Assembly: GCA_013298125.1 (NCBI GenBank)
Contig: JAAFJP010000038.1
Span: 1-53,607 of the forward strand
Direction: 5' to 3'
DNA from: Cytophagales bacterium
GTDB taxonomy: Bacteria; Bacteroidota; Bacteroidia; Cytophagales; Spirosomataceae
DNA: 53,607 nucleotides
Shown here: one piece after another, positions 24,387 through 33,196 of the stretch
Layout: each line of letters starts with the position of its first letter
How positions within the stretch are numbered: position 1 is the first letter of the stretch
Position numbers and translations under genes: made by a program
Notes under the pieces: model-generated
Told to the model about the DNA's origin: nothing
What the model saw: only the letters and a program-made list of their open reading frames with translations
Databases searched by the model: none

Positions 24387-25394
24387 CTATACCTCTCTAC
24401 GATTTTTCACCACATCAATTGCCGTAAAAATAGCCTGCAACATCGAAGACTCCGAAGCGGTATTTTTTCCTGCAATATCATACGCCGTTCCATGGTCGGG
24501 GGAGGTACGAACTCCTGAAAGTCCAGCGGTGAAATTTACGCCATTTTCAAAAGAAATATATTTGAACGGAATCAAGCCTTGGTCGTGGTACATCGCCAGT
24601 ACGGCATCATAATGTTTAAATTGTGCCGCCCCAAAGAAGCCATCGGCAGGAAATGGTCCAAAAACCAAATTGCCTTTCTTTTTGAATTGCTCTAAAACTG
24701 GCGTAATGGTATTTTTTTCTTCATCTCCCAAAAGCCCATCTTCGCCTGCATGAGGGTTCAATCCTAATACAGCAATCTTAGGTTTTTGAATACCAAAATC
24801 TTGTTTCAAAGAGTTTAGCATCAAAGTTAATTTTTGCGTAATTTTTTCTTGATTTATTGCCCCACGCACCTTTCCAAGCGGAATATGACCCGTTACAACT
24901 CCCACACGCAAGACATCCGAAACTAAAAACATTAAAGATTCTTTCGCTTCCAAAGCCTCCGTGAAAAACTCTGTATGCCCTGGGAATTTAAAGGTCTCAG
25001 ATTGAATATTATGTTTATTAATCGGAGCTGTTACTACCGCTTGAATTGCCCCAGATTTCAAATCTTCCGTTGCTTTTTGTAAACAAGCCAATGCCCCCGC
25101 ACCTGCCTCTGGGGTAACTTTCCCAGGGGTAACTTCGGTTGCTTTATCATCAAAACAAGTAATAAGATTGGTAACTTTATGGTTTACCTGTTGGATAGAA
25201 TTGATATTATTCAACGTCCAGTCTTTCAATTCCAAAGCCTTGCGGTAAAAGCCCAACACTCGCTGAGAGCCATAAATGACTGGTGTACAGTGCTGTAAAA
25301 TTTTCTTATCGACAAGGGCTTTCAAGATAACTTCTGGTCCGATGCCATTATAATCGCCGAGGGTAATTCCTATGATTGGTTTTTGTTGTTCCAT
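24387..25394 (-). CDS. pdxA: 4-hydroxythreonine-4-phosphate dehydrogenase
   Basis: A 335-residue PdxA, which oxidises 4-phosphohydroxy-L-threonine in pyridoxal phosphate synthesis. The start at 25394 gives MEQQKPIIGITLGDYNGIGPEV; the frame is open to an ATG at 25463, but that extension is made of GGTTATTGG-type spacer repeats. Metal and substrate motifs are visible: FPGHTEFF (about 145), GLNPHAGEDGLLG (about 215), MYHDQGLIPFKY (about 275) and GTAYDIAGK near the end. No other pdx gene is adjacent. Confidence 0.95.
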   Translation of the reverse strand: MEQQKPIIGITLGDYNGIGPEVILKALVDKKILQHCTPVIYGSQRVLGFYRKALELKDWTLNNINSIQQVNHKVTNLITCFDDKATEVTPGKVTPEAGAGALACLQKATEDLKSGAIQAVVTAPINKHNIQSETFKFPGHTEFFTEALEAKESLMFLVSDVLRVGVVTGHIPLGKVRGAINQEKITQKLTLMLNSLKQDFGIQKPKIAVLGLNPHAGEDGLLGDEEKNTITPVLEQFKKKGNLVFGPFPADGFFGAAQFKHYDAVLAMYHDQGLIPFKYISFENGVNFTAGLSGVRTSPDHGTAYDIAGKNTASESSMLQAIFTAIDVVKNRREV

Positions 25395-25450
25395 TTTTTG
25401 GTTATTGGTTACTGAGGAATTGGGGATTGGGTGTTCTTTAATTGGGTAAA
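25395..25450. repeat. GGTTATTGG/GGGATTGGG word repeats before pdxA
   Basis: Degenerate tandem words (on the minus strand CCAATCCCCAATTCC, CCAATAACCAA) fill the space directly before the pdxA start. They are open in frame and so can mislead start prediction. Confidence 0.5.
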
Positions 25451-25559
25451 TAAAGGTTAGCAAGAGCCTTCTTTTTCAACATGGCTGATTACCTAATCTC
25501 TAATTCACCAGTCTCTAATCCCCAAACTCTCCTGCAATTTCATAAATAATGCTGAAACA

Positions 25560-25593
25560 AAAAAGGTTTGAGAAAATCCCAAACCTTTTTTGT
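25560..25593 (-). terminator. Terminator after the nuclease-like gene
   Basis: AAAAAGGTTTG pairs with CAAACCTTTTT; the minus strand continues with a T run. It lies about 30 bases past the stop at 25625. Confidence 0.75.
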
Positions 25594-25624
25594 TTTATGG
25601 CTGCATCGTTTTTTGCAGAATTTA

Positions 25625-26266
25625 TCAATCCAATAACCTTTCTTGAATAATCAAATTAACCTTTTTCAGAATAAAAATAATCTTCTTAACATCTTCTAAT
25701 TCCGATGAATCAAAGCCTTTGCTAACCGTATATTGTCTTCCATCTAAAACAGCGAAATACCAATATCGACCTTGTACATAACATCCGTATATTGGGCGAT
25801 TATCCGAGTTTTTTGCTTGTCCAATCAACATTCCACCTAACATTTGTCCAACGGGGTCTCCTGCATATTTTTTCTCTCTCTTATATTCATGTAGGAAAAA
25901 GTAAGGTGTTTTAATCAGTTCACCAATACCCTTTGATAACATCATATCAACTTTTGAAGTTACTAATATGTCATTAATTACGGCTGATATTTCCCTATCA
26001 TAATAAGTTCTGATAGGCTTTTTGAATCTTGCTAAAAAAATTACAAAACTGATAAATTGCATCTTCAATTCCTCCTCATTCCAAGAATCTGCATTCTCAA
26101 TTAATTCTGCCTGACATTCAAACAAAAGTGCTGAATCTGCCTCCGAAAGTTCACCCGTAGCATCCAAAAGCTCATTCAATAAAGGTATTGGTTTGAAATT
26201 GCGTTCCAATCCAAAAGTATCTACCAAAATAGGCTCTGATAATTCGAGTGATTTTTGTTTTGCCAT
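25625..26266 (-). CDS. Hypothetical protein with a possible PD-(D/E)XK nuclease core
   Basis: A 213-residue protein without signal peptide or membrane segment. The middle contains KVDMML, then 15-20 residues on FFLHEYKREKK: an Asp followed by E-x-K in a hydrophobic strand, the layout of PD-(D/E)XK enzymes. GGMLIGQA and the GCYVQGRYWYFAVLDGRQY beta hairpin follow. I know similar proteins occur in Bacteroidota and cyanobacteria without assigned function; nuclease activity is an inference. A miniature element lies directly upstream in the presumed leader. Confidence 0.6.
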   Translation of the reverse strand: MAKQKSLELSEPILVDTFGLERNFKPIPLLNELLDATGELSEADSALLFECQAELIENADSWNEEELKMQFISFVIFLARFKKPIRTYYDREISAVINDILVTSKVDMMLSKGIGELIKTPYFFLHEYKREKKYAGDPVGQMLGGMLIGQAKNSDNRPIYGCYVQGRYWYFAVLDGRQYTVSKGFDSSELEDVKKIIFILKKVNLIIQERLLD

Positions 26267-26269
26267 TAT

Positions 26270-26413
26270 TTTATTTTCGGAACTATGGACTTATTGACGC
26301 AACTCAAAAATACCCCTATCCCAAACCCTTTCCCCTTGATGGGAAAGTCCTTCCCATCAAGGGGAAGGATTTAGGATGGGGTGCGTCAATATGTATATAC
26401 TTCCGTTTATTTT
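26270..26413. mobile_element. Miniature element, family B copy 2, 128 bp with 8-bp target duplication
   Basis: The body is 26278-26405, with terminal inverted repeats beginning CGGAAxTATxxACTTATTGA and the same CCCCTATCCCAAACCCTTTC interior as the copy at 10761-10912, but 24 bp shorter. TTTATTTT flanks both ends (26270-26277, 26406-26413). There is no ORF. It separates the gene at 25625-26266 from a likely promoter at 26418-26425. Confidence 0.8.
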
Positions 26414-26417
26414 TTCA

Positions 26418-26425
26418 CAAATATA
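26418..26425 (-). promoter_or_regulatory. Possible -7 box for the nuclease-like gene
   Basis: TATATTTG on the minus strand fits TAnnTTTG. If used, the transcript starts near 26410 and carries the miniature element as a folded 5' leader. No -33 box is seen. Confidence 0.35.
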
Positions 26426-26671
26426 CAAAAAATTGAACGTACTAAAATCAGTGCTTATATTTCGGGTAAAGAACGTTCTCAACAAAAATAGCAACCAACC
26501 CAACAAAAATTGTAATTTTCCAATAATGCCAAATTTTCATTAGGTAAAATTGAAAAATACCCAATATTTTTTTGAATTTTGTACGATTTATATACTTTTT
26601 ATTTCAAAACTGATTGATGATTTAAACAACTCGACATTGTTAATTATTAATTGTTAATTGTTAATTGAAAA
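26426..26671. other. pyc upstream region
   Basis: Gene-free and AT-rich. The only structure seen is a run of TTAATTG words (26639-26668) directly before the pyc start. No clear promoter pair. Confidence 0.4.
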
Positions 26672-29600
26672 ATGGCTCAATCTTACGTCCAAAAAATCAC
26701 CAGTATTCTCGTTGCCAATCGTGGCGAAATTGCTATCCGTATCATGCGTGCTGCCTCCGAATTGGGAATTCGCACGGTGGCGGTTTATACCTTTGAAGAC
26801 CGATATTCCCTCCACCGATACAAGGCTGACGAAGCCTATCAAATCGGGAAGGACGACGAGCCTTTGAAACCTTATTTGGACATTGAGGGAATCATAAATC
26901 TCTGTAAATTAAAGAAAATTGATGCCGTTCACCCTGGCTATGGCTTTCTTTCTGAGAATGTTACGTTGGCACGTCGTTGTCGTGAGGAAGGTATCAAATT
27001 CATTGGACCATCGCCCGAAGCTATGGACGCATTGGGCGATAAAGTGGCGGCAAAAGTGGCGGCTCGCAAAGCCAATGTTCCGATGATTGAGGACTCGAAA
27101 GAGGAATTAATCAATAGTACCGTTGCTCTTTCGGAAGCTAAGAAAATCGGTTTCCCCGTGATGGTGAAAGCTGCCGCAGGTGGTGGCGGACGTGGGATGC
27201 GGGTAGTACGTGAGGAGGAATCTTTTGAAAAGGCTTTCAACGAAGCTAAAAACGAAGCTAAAAATGCCTTTGGCGATGATACCATTTTTATCGAAAAGTT
27301 CATCGACCAACCTAAACATATTGAAGTTCAGTTATTGGGCGACCAACACGGGAATCTTGTTCACCTTTACGAGCGTGATTGTTCAGTGCAAAGACGTTTC
27401 CAAAAGGTTGTGGAAATTGCTCCGTCATTTGGACTAAAAGAAGAAACTCGTCAGAAATTATATGCCTACGCTTTGGCGATTGGAAAGGCAGTAAATTATT
27501 ATTGTGCAGGGACGGTTGAGTTTTTGGTCGATAAAGATGAGAACATATTTTTCATCGAAGTAAACCCAAGAATTCAGGTAGAACATACTATTACTGAGGA
27601 GGTTACAGGAATTGATATTGTAAGAACCCAGATATTGATTTCGATGAATTATAAACTTTCGGACAACGGAATTTATATTCTCAAACAAGAAGATATACCT
27701 CTGAACGGTTACGCCATTCAATGCAGAATCACGACGGAAGACCCTGCCAATGGCTTCAAACCTGACTTCGGGACAATCATTGCTTACAGAAATGCCGCTG
27801 GTTTTGGTATTCGTTTGGATGAAGGTTCGTCTTACCCAGGGGTAAAAATTTCGCCATATTTCGATTCAATGTTGGTGAAAGTTTCGGCTCGTGGTCGTAC
27901 TTTGAAAGGTGCTTCGCAACGCCTTGCCCGTGCCTTGACCGAATTCCGAATTCGTGGGGTAAAAACTAATATTCCATTCCTTAGAAATGTCATTGCACAC
28001 CCGATTTTCCAACAAGGAAAATGCGTGGTGCAGTTCATTGATTCGCATCCAGAATTATTCAATTTCAAAACTTCTCGTGACCGTTCGACCAAAGTCCTCC
28101 GCTATTTGGGCGATGTGGTCGTGAATGGAAATCCTGATGTAAAAGTAAATTTAGATAGAAGTTTCAGAACGCCAGTCGTGCCTTCTTTTGATACTTTCGG
28201 AGAACATCCTGCGGGCAACAAACAGCTTCTGGACTCGATGGGGGCAGAAAAATTCTCTCAGTACATCAAAGACCAAAAGCAAATTCTTTATACCGATACC
28301 ACTTTTAGAGACGGACATCAATCACTTTTGGCAACTCGTGTGCGTACCAAAGATATGATGGCGGTGGCAGAAAGTTATTCCAAAAACTTCCCACAATTAT
28401 TCTCGATGGAAGTTTGGGGTGGTGCGACTTTCGACGTAGCGATGCGTTTCTTGAACGAATCTCCGTGGAAACGTTTGCAGGAATTCCGTGAGGCGATGCC
28501 AAATATGCTTTTGCAAATGCTTTTCCGTGGTTCAAATGCGGTGGGTTATTCGGCATATCCAGATAATTTGATTGAAAAATTCGTAGAAAAATCAGCCGAA
28601 ACAGGGATTGATGTTTTCAGAATTTTTGACTCATTGAACTGGATTGATGCCATGAAAGTATCCATAAAAGCCGTTCGTGAGCGTACAAACGCCATTGCAG
28701 AGGCTTCGATTTGTTATACGGGAGATGTTTTTACGAATGAAAAATATTCCTTGCAATATTATTTAGACATGGCTCGTGCTTTGGAGGACGAAGGTGCTAA
28801 CATCTTGTGCATCAAAGATATGGCTGGACTTTTACGTCCGTATCAAGCACAACTTTTGGTAACAGAATTACGCAAAGTTCTTTCTATTCCTGTGCATTTG
28901 CATACGCACGATACTTCTTCGATTCAGGCGGCAACGTATCTAAAAGCCATTGAAGCGGGCGTTGATATTATTGATTGTTCGTTGGGGGCAATGTCGGGTT
29001 TGACGGCTCAACCAAACTTCAATTCTATCGTGGCAATGATGCAAGGACACGAGCGTGAATGTACGATGGATTTGCCTTTGTTGAACCAATATTCAAACTA
29101 TTGGGAAGATGTCCGCCAGATGTATTATCCGTTTGAATCGGAACTGAAAGCGGGTACGGCTGAGGTTTACGATAACGAAATTCCAGGGGGGCAATACACC
29201 AATTTGCGTGGACAAGCGATTGCCTTGGGCGTGGGTGATAAATTTGAATTAATGAAGCATAACTACCACGAAGCCAACAAGTTATTTGGCGACATCGTGA
29301 AAGTTACGCCTTCGTCGAAAGTGGTGGGAGATATGGCAATTTTCATGACTGCCAATTCATTAACCGCCGAAGACGTATATGCTCGTGGGGCAACGCTTTC
29401 GTTTCCTGAATCGGTAAAAGATTTCTTCAAAGGTGGCTTGGGACAGCCCTACGGTGGTTTCCCGAAACAATTGCAGGAGATTATTTTGAAGGGTGAAACG
29501 GCGATGACGACTCGCCCAAATGATTCGATTTTGCCGATTGATTTTGAGAAAGATTTTGCCGATTTTCAAGCGAAATTCCCAGAAAATGAGCAAGGAGAAT

Positions 29601-30538
29601 TGGATTATCTTTCGTACAAAATGTACCCGAAAGTGTATGAAGATTACTACAAAAACCAACAGATTTACGGTGAAGTTTCGCTGATTCCGACCCCTGCATT
29701 TTTGTATGGTTTAAAACCAGACGAAGAGATTTTGATAAATATTGACGAAGGTAAAACCATCATTGTCAAATACTTAAATCAATCTGAACCCGACGAATCA
29801 GGGTTGAGAAATATCACTTTTGAACTGAACGGACAGGCTCGTAGAATTAAGGTTTTGGACAGAACCATCAAGATTGTGAAAGCCCAACACGTGAAGGCAA
29901 GCACCAAAGGCGACATTGGCGCTCCGTTGCAAGGACGTTTGAGTAGAGTGTTGGTAAAAGCGGGCGACGAAATCAAGAAAAATGCTCCTTTGTACATCAT
30001 CGAAGCCATGAAAATGGAGTCAATTGTATCGTCTCCGTTTGAAGGAATCGTGGGCAGAGTGGTGCTAACGGAAGGCACAGTAGTAGAACAAGAAGACTTA
30101 GTTTTGACGGTTGAAGAAGCCAAATTACCCGAGCCAGACATTGAAGAATACCTGTTTGTGTACGGAACATTACGCAAAGAAGCGGGTAACGAATTGCACA
30201 AATTCATCGAAAAAAACTCGGAATACATCGGTTTAGCCGATGCCCAAGGAAAACTATTTATGTTGGAAGAAGAAGGCTATCCTGCATTCATAAGCACTGA
30301 TAATCAGGCAGATAAGACGATTGGCGAGTTATACAAACTAACCAGTCCCATCAAATTATTAGCCATTTTAGACGAATACGAAGAATATTTTGCCAACGAC
30401 AACGTAAACAGCGTTTTCATCAGAAATACGATTGACGTAAATTTTGAAGGACAAAAAATAGAATCTTACGCTTACGAATTTAATCGTTCTGTTGAGGGGT
30501 TGAAGGAGATTTTGGGTGGGGATTTTATGGGGAGATAA
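26672..30538 (+). CDS. pyc: Pyruvate carboxylase fused to a gamma-glutamylcyclotransferase-like domain
   Basis: The 1288-residue product makes oxaloacetate from pyruvate, bicarbonate and ATP. Order: biotin carboxylase (about 8-460; GYGFLSEN, ATP-grasp loop AAAGGGGRGMR near 168), carboxyltransferase (from about 538, YTDTTFRDGHQSLLATR; KDMAGLL with the catalytic lysine), the conserved carboxylase tail, and the biotinyl domain with EAMKMES (biotin on Lys1114), ending near 1148. A normal enzyme stops there. Here the frame continues through a 12-residue linker into residues 1160-1288, an AIG2/GGCT-type domain: LFVYGTLRKE, GYPAF, GELYKL and the catalytic-type Glu in LDEYEEY. The promoter is unclear; a terminator follows at 30560. 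Confidence 0.95.
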   Translation: MAQSYVQKITSILVANRGEIAIRIMRAASELGIRTVAVYTFEDRYSLHRYKADEAYQIGKDDEPLKPYLDIEGIINLCKLKKIDAVHPGYGFLSENVTLARRCREEGIKFIGPSPEAMDALGDKVAAKVAARKANVPMIEDSKEELINSTVALSEAKKIGFPVMVKAAAGGGGRGMRVVREEESFEKAFNEAKNEAKNAFGDDTIFIEKFIDQPKHIEVQLLGDQHGNLVHLYERDCSVQRRFQKVVEIAPSFGLKEETRQKLYAYALAIGKAVNYYCAGTVEFLVDKDENIFFIEVNPRIQVEHTITEEVTGIDIVRTQILISMNYKLSDNGIYILKQEDIPLNGYAIQCRITTEDPANGFKPDFGTIIAYRNAAGFGIRLDEGSSYPGVKISPYFDSMLVKVSARGRTLKGASQRLARALTEFRIRGVKTNIPFLRNVIAHPIFQQGKCVVQFIDSHPELFNFKTSRDRSTKVLRYLGDVVVNGNPDVKVNLDRSFRTPVVPSFDTFGEHPAGNKQLLDSMGAEKFSQYIKDQKQILYTDTTFRDGHQSLLATRVRTKDMMAVAESYSKNFPQLFSMEVWGGATFDVAMRFLNESPWKRLQEFREAMPNMLLQMLFRGSNAVGYSAYPDNLIEKFVEKSAETGIDVFRIFDSLNWIDAMKVSIKAVRERTNAIAEASICYTGDVFTNEKYSLQYYLDMARALEDEGANILCIKDMAGLLRPYQAQLLVTELRKVLSIPVHLHTHDTSSIQAATYLKAIEAGVDIIDCSLGAMSGLTAQPNFNSIVAMMQGHERECTMDLPLLNQYSNYWEDVRQMYYPFESELKAGTAEVYDNEIPGGQYTNLRGQAIALGVGDKFELMKHNYHEANKLFGDIVKVTPSSKVVGDMAIFMTANSLTAEDVYARGATLSFPESVKDFFKGGLGQPYGGFPKQLQEIILKGETAMTTRPNDSILPIDFEKDFADFQAKFPENEQGELDYLSYKMYPKVYEDYYKNQQIYGEVSLIPTPAFLYGLKPDEEILINIDEGKTIIVKYLNQSEPDESGLRNITFELNGQARRIKVLDRTIKIVKAQHVKASTKGDIGAPLQGRLSRVLVKAGDEIKKNAPLYIIEAMKMESIVSSPFEGIVGRVVLTEGTVVEQEDLVLTVEEAKLPEPDIEEYLFVYGTLRKEAGNELHKFIEKNSEYIGLADAQGKLFMLEEEGYPAFISTDNQADKTIGELYKLTSPIKLLAILDEYEEYFANDNVNSVFIRNTIDVNFEGQKIESYAYEFNRSVEGLKEILGGDFMGR

Positions 30539-30559
30539 TTTTTTTATTTGAGTTGATTT

Positions 30560-30596
30560 AAGGGTTGGGATTTTGAAATCCTGACCCTTATTTTTG
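30560..30596 (+). terminator. pyc terminator, overlapping a possible promoter
   Basis: AAGGGT..GGATTT pairs with AAATCC..ACCCTT (30560-30589), then TATTTTTG. The T run doubles as a TAnnTTTG -7 box (30589-30596) for the WG-repeat gene, with a TTG 21 bases upstream. Confidence 0.55.
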
Positions 30597-30675
30597 TAGA
30601 TTGGGTAATTATTTGGAAATTGTAAAACTTAATATTCGATATTGTCCTTCAAAATTTATTTCAAAATAAAAAATC

Positions 30676-32151
30676 ATGAAAGAAAAGCTAACAAAAAATA
30701 CTATACTCAAATTTAATCTTGAATTACTTTTCTCATTACTTCTACTATTTCACTTTAATCCTATTTTTAGTCAAAAATATGAATTGGTCACTCAGCCCTT
30801 ATATGGATATTATGATGGAGGAAGAGGTGGTAATGCAAGTTTTTTTCTTAATGATAAAAGCATTGCCATTGATTATAATGGGAAAGAAATTCATTTTGAA
30901 AATGAAAAATATTCAGAGAATATCTTGATGATTAACCCTGAAAGATTTAGATCTACTCTAAAAACAACAAAAAATAATATTTCATTTGATGAAAAAGGAA
31001 GGCATCTTTTCCCTGATAGTTTATCTCTTAGATATTTTAGGAAAGATTCAATTCAAGTAGTTTCTCACAATAGAAAAGATGGAGTTTTAGACTACCATGG
31101 AAAAATTATTTTACCCATAATTTATGATGATATAAAAGGTGATTATGATGAAAGACTTGTAACTAAAATTGGCAAAAAGAGGCAAATTTTAAATAAATTT
31201 GGAAATATATTATTTGAATTTTACGATAAGTATGATAACTCAAATATCTATTTAGAAAAGAATAATGGCTTTGTAATAATCAAAGATACTAATAATCGAT
31301 ATTATTGGTTCGATAAAAATTTAAAACTAACTGAGAAAATATATGAAAGAACAATAAATGAAAAATCAGGGTTATTCAAATCTACTTACGATTTAAATAG
31401 TCAGGTAATTATTCCGCCAATTTATGACCATGTAATTGGCTGTGGGAGTAATATATATATAGTGAGTAATGGAAATAATTATGCTCTGTTTAATAGTAAT
31501 GGAAGTGTTTTGATAGATTTTTATAAATACAAATCATTTGGAAGATTTATAAATGGCTTAATGCTTGTACAGAATAATGAAAATAAGTTTGGATATATTG
31601 ATACATTAGGGCGGGTGAAAATACCATTCATATTTGATTCAGCAACAGATTTTAATAGTTATAAAAAAGTAGCTGTTGTTAAAAGAAATGGAAAAGTTTC
31701 GGTAATTGATTTGTTAGGCAATAATCTAATATCATTCAAATATGATGAAATTAATTTAGGGGAAGATTTTTTATATGTAAAAACAAATAACCTCTGGGGG
31801 CTTATGAATTGGAATGGTAAGGAAATAACAGAATTAAAATACGAAGGTATTAGTAGTTTAAGTTCACAAAAAGGAATTAGTGTAGTAAAGAAAAACTCGA
31901 AATATGGATTGGTAAATTTCAGAGGAAAAGAAATATTACCACTTGAATATGATTTTATACAACAGTATCAAGGCGAAGGAGTAATTGTACATATCAAAAA
32001 TAAACAAGGAATTGTTGATAAAGACGGCAAATTTATTGTCCCTGCCATCTATGATGAAATTCAAATATTTGTAAATTTTGGAATGTACCCAAAAAACTAT
32101 TTTGTATATTCTCAAAATGGTAAATATGGGATTCTAAAATTAAAAGATTAA
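30676..32151 (+). CDS. WG-repeat protein
   Basis: A 491-residue, very AT-rich gene. The N-terminus has a hydrophobic segment (about residues 14-32, LELLFSLLLLFHFNPIF) ending in FSQ, a signal peptide. The rest is built from about 10 WG-type repeats of 30-45 residues, each with a core such as KYGLVNFRGKEILPLEYD, NKFGYIDTLGRVKIPF or NKQGIVDKDGKFIVPAIYD. WG repeats are found in many Bacteroidota surface or periplasmic proteins; no catalytic site is seen and the function is unknown. It begins a low-GC accessory stretch. Confidence 0.85.
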   Translation: MKEKLTKNTILKFNLELLFSLLLLFHFNPIFSQKYELVTQPLYGYYDGGRGGNASFFLNDKSIAIDYNGKEIHFENEKYSENILMINPERFRSTLKTTKNNISFDEKGRHLFPDSLSLRYFRKDSIQVVSHNRKDGVLDYHGKIILPIIYDDIKGDYDERLVTKIGKKRQILNKFGNILFEFYDKYDNSNIYLEKNNGFVIIKDTNNRYYWFDKNLKLTEKIYERTINEKSGLFKSTYDLNSQVIIPPIYDHVIGCGSNIYIVSNGNNYALFNSNGSVLIDFYKYKSFGRFINGLMLVQNNENKFGYIDTLGRVKIPFIFDSATDFNSYKKVAVVKRNGKVSVIDLLGNNLISFKYDEINLGEDFLYVKTNNLWGLMNWNGKEITELKYEGISSLSSQKGISVVKKNSKYGLVNFRGKEILPLEYDFIQQYQGEGVIVHIKNKQGIVDKDGKFIVPAIYDEIQIFVNFGMYPKNYFVYSQNGKYGILKLKD

Positions 32152-32172
32152 TCACAAAGAGCCTCTCGTCCG

Positions 32173-32406
32173 CTGTTGGAATGATGAAAGGATATTTAAA
32201 ATCCTTTGCCTACGGGCTTTGTCATTGCGAGGCACGAAGCAATCTGGTGGAATGATGAAAGGGTGTTTGAAAGCCTCTGCCTGTAAGCTGACAGATTGCT
32301 TCGTTGCACTCGCAATGACAAAGCCGATAGTTTTTATCTCACTCACTGTTGGAATGATGAAAGGATATTTAAATGCCTTTTCCTACGAGCTTTGTCATTG
32401 CGAACA
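32173..32406. repeat. Composite repeat, copy 1
   Basis: A unit GTTGGAATGATGAAAGG + TATTTAAAA + CCTTTGCCTACGGGCTTTG occurs at 32173 and 32347, with a variant at 32248, combined with the widespread palindrome GTCATTGCGAGGCACGAAGC ... GCTTCGTTGCACTCGCAATG. The block is repeated at 33857-34080. Short ORFs in it are an artefact of the repeat. Confidence 0.75.
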
Positions 32407-32453
32407 GAGGAAATCGGAGTTTCGCAGAATAAATCTTCAATTCAAATTTTTAC

Positions 32454-32461
32454 TATATTTG
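32454..32461 (+). promoter_or_regulatory. Possible -7 box of the toxin-antitoxin pair
   Basis: TATATTTG, 22 bases before the antitoxin ATG. The identical octamer precedes the DUF6934 gene at 34124-34131, each time just after a copy of the composite repeat. Confidence 0.45.
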
Positions 32462-32482
32462 CACTACATTAAATCTAAAAAT

Positions 32483-32686
32483 ATGACAACAGCATCAGCA
32501 TTATTGGAGGTGTTTAAGACATTACCACCCAAATCAAAAAAAGAATTTGTCCATCTTCTAACCGAGGAAAATGATAAAACTAATCTCTTCATGAAAAGCC
32601 TTGAAAGAGGTTTAAAAGAAGTTAGAGCAATTGAATCAGGCGAAAAAAAGGGCAAAACGCTTAAAGAAATTTTGAATGGAAACTAA
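32483..32686 (+). CDS. Probable antitoxin of a type II toxin-antitoxin pair
   Basis: A 67-residue protein from the ATG at 32483 (MTTASALLEVFKTLPPKSKKEF). An open frame reaches back to 32219, but that part is repeat DNA. It is predicted helical, with a polar lysine/glutamate-rich second half (LKEVRAIESGEKKGKTLKE), like small antitoxins encoded before RelE-type toxins in Bacteroidota. The last 11 bases overlap the toxin gene, which supports translational coupling. The antitoxin call rests mainly on this position. Confidence 0.75.
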   Translation: MTTASALLEVFKTLPPKSKKEFVHLLTEENDKTNLFMKSLERGLKEVRAIESGEKKGKTLKEILNGN

Positions 32687-33020
32687 GGTAATTTACACCG
32701 AAGAATTTGAAAAAGATGTCAAGAAGTTTTTGAAGAAATTTCCAACACTTGCCGAAGAACTTTTAGCATTTGAAGAATCCTTAATTGAGAATCCAATGCA
32801 AGGAGTTTCTCTTGGTGCTGGACTTTACAAAGTCAGGGTTGCCAGTGAGAGTAAATCAAAGGGTAAAAGTGGAGGATTTAGAGTAATCAATTATCTTATT
32901 ACAAAGGAAAAAGATACTATCAAGGTCTATGTTATCAAGATTTATGACAAATCAGAAGAAGGAAATATCAGAAAACAGTTATTGGTAAAGTTACTGAAAT
33001 CGTTGGGTTTTAAGGATTAA
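32676..33020 (+). CDS. RelE/HigB-type toxin
   Basis: A 114-residue protein of the RelE superfamily (HigB2-like group). The family pattern is visible: FEKDVKKFLKKFPTLAEEL in the N-terminal helices, GLYKVRVA then the basic loop SKGKSGGFRVINY, and IYDKSEEGNI near the C-terminus. Toxins of this group cut mRNA in the ribosome, using basic residues of the loop. It overlaps the antitoxin ORF by 11 bases. A broken small ORF follows 3 bases after the stop. Confidence 0.87.
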   Translation: METKVIYTEEFEKDVKKFLKKFPTLAEELLAFEESLIENPMQGVSLGAGLYKVRVASESKSKGKSGGFRVINYLITKEKDTIKVYVIKIYDKSEEGNIRKQLLVKLLKSLGFKD

Positions 33021-33023
33021 ATC

Positions 33024-33179
33024 ATGCAAAAATTTGAAGAAGTCAATACAACCAAACTTCTATAAATCATTTTCGTAAAAGATGATTCACTGGCTCGTTT
33101 TAAAAGAAAAAAACTTTTCCCAGATAAGGTTACTCGTGCCAAAGAGGATTTTAAGAATATTGTGCTTCCTTCTCGCTAA
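33024..33179 (+). pseudogene. Small reading frame broken by one stop codon
   Basis: ATG at 33024 opens MQKFEEVNTTKLL, then TAA (33063-33065), and the same frame continues for 37 codons (VKDDSLARFKRKKLFPD ... NIVLPSR) to TAA at 33177. Restoring that codon gives a 51-residue basic protein directly behind the toxin. I do not recognise it. It could also be chance open sequence. Confidence 0.4.
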
Positions 33180-33196
33180 GACAATTTCACAAAAGC

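Noticed and set aside
24340-24612. A 90-codon plus-strand frame over pdxA
   Set aside because: Antisense shadow of pdxA.
25395-25463. Longer pdxA starting at 25463
   Set aside because: The extra residues are encoded by spacer word repeats; the family N-terminus begins at 25394.
32152-32482. Small frames on both strands upstream of the antitoxin
   Set aside because: Products such as MSLRGTKQSGGMMKG come from the composite GTCATTGCGAGG repeat and recur at 33892-34134.
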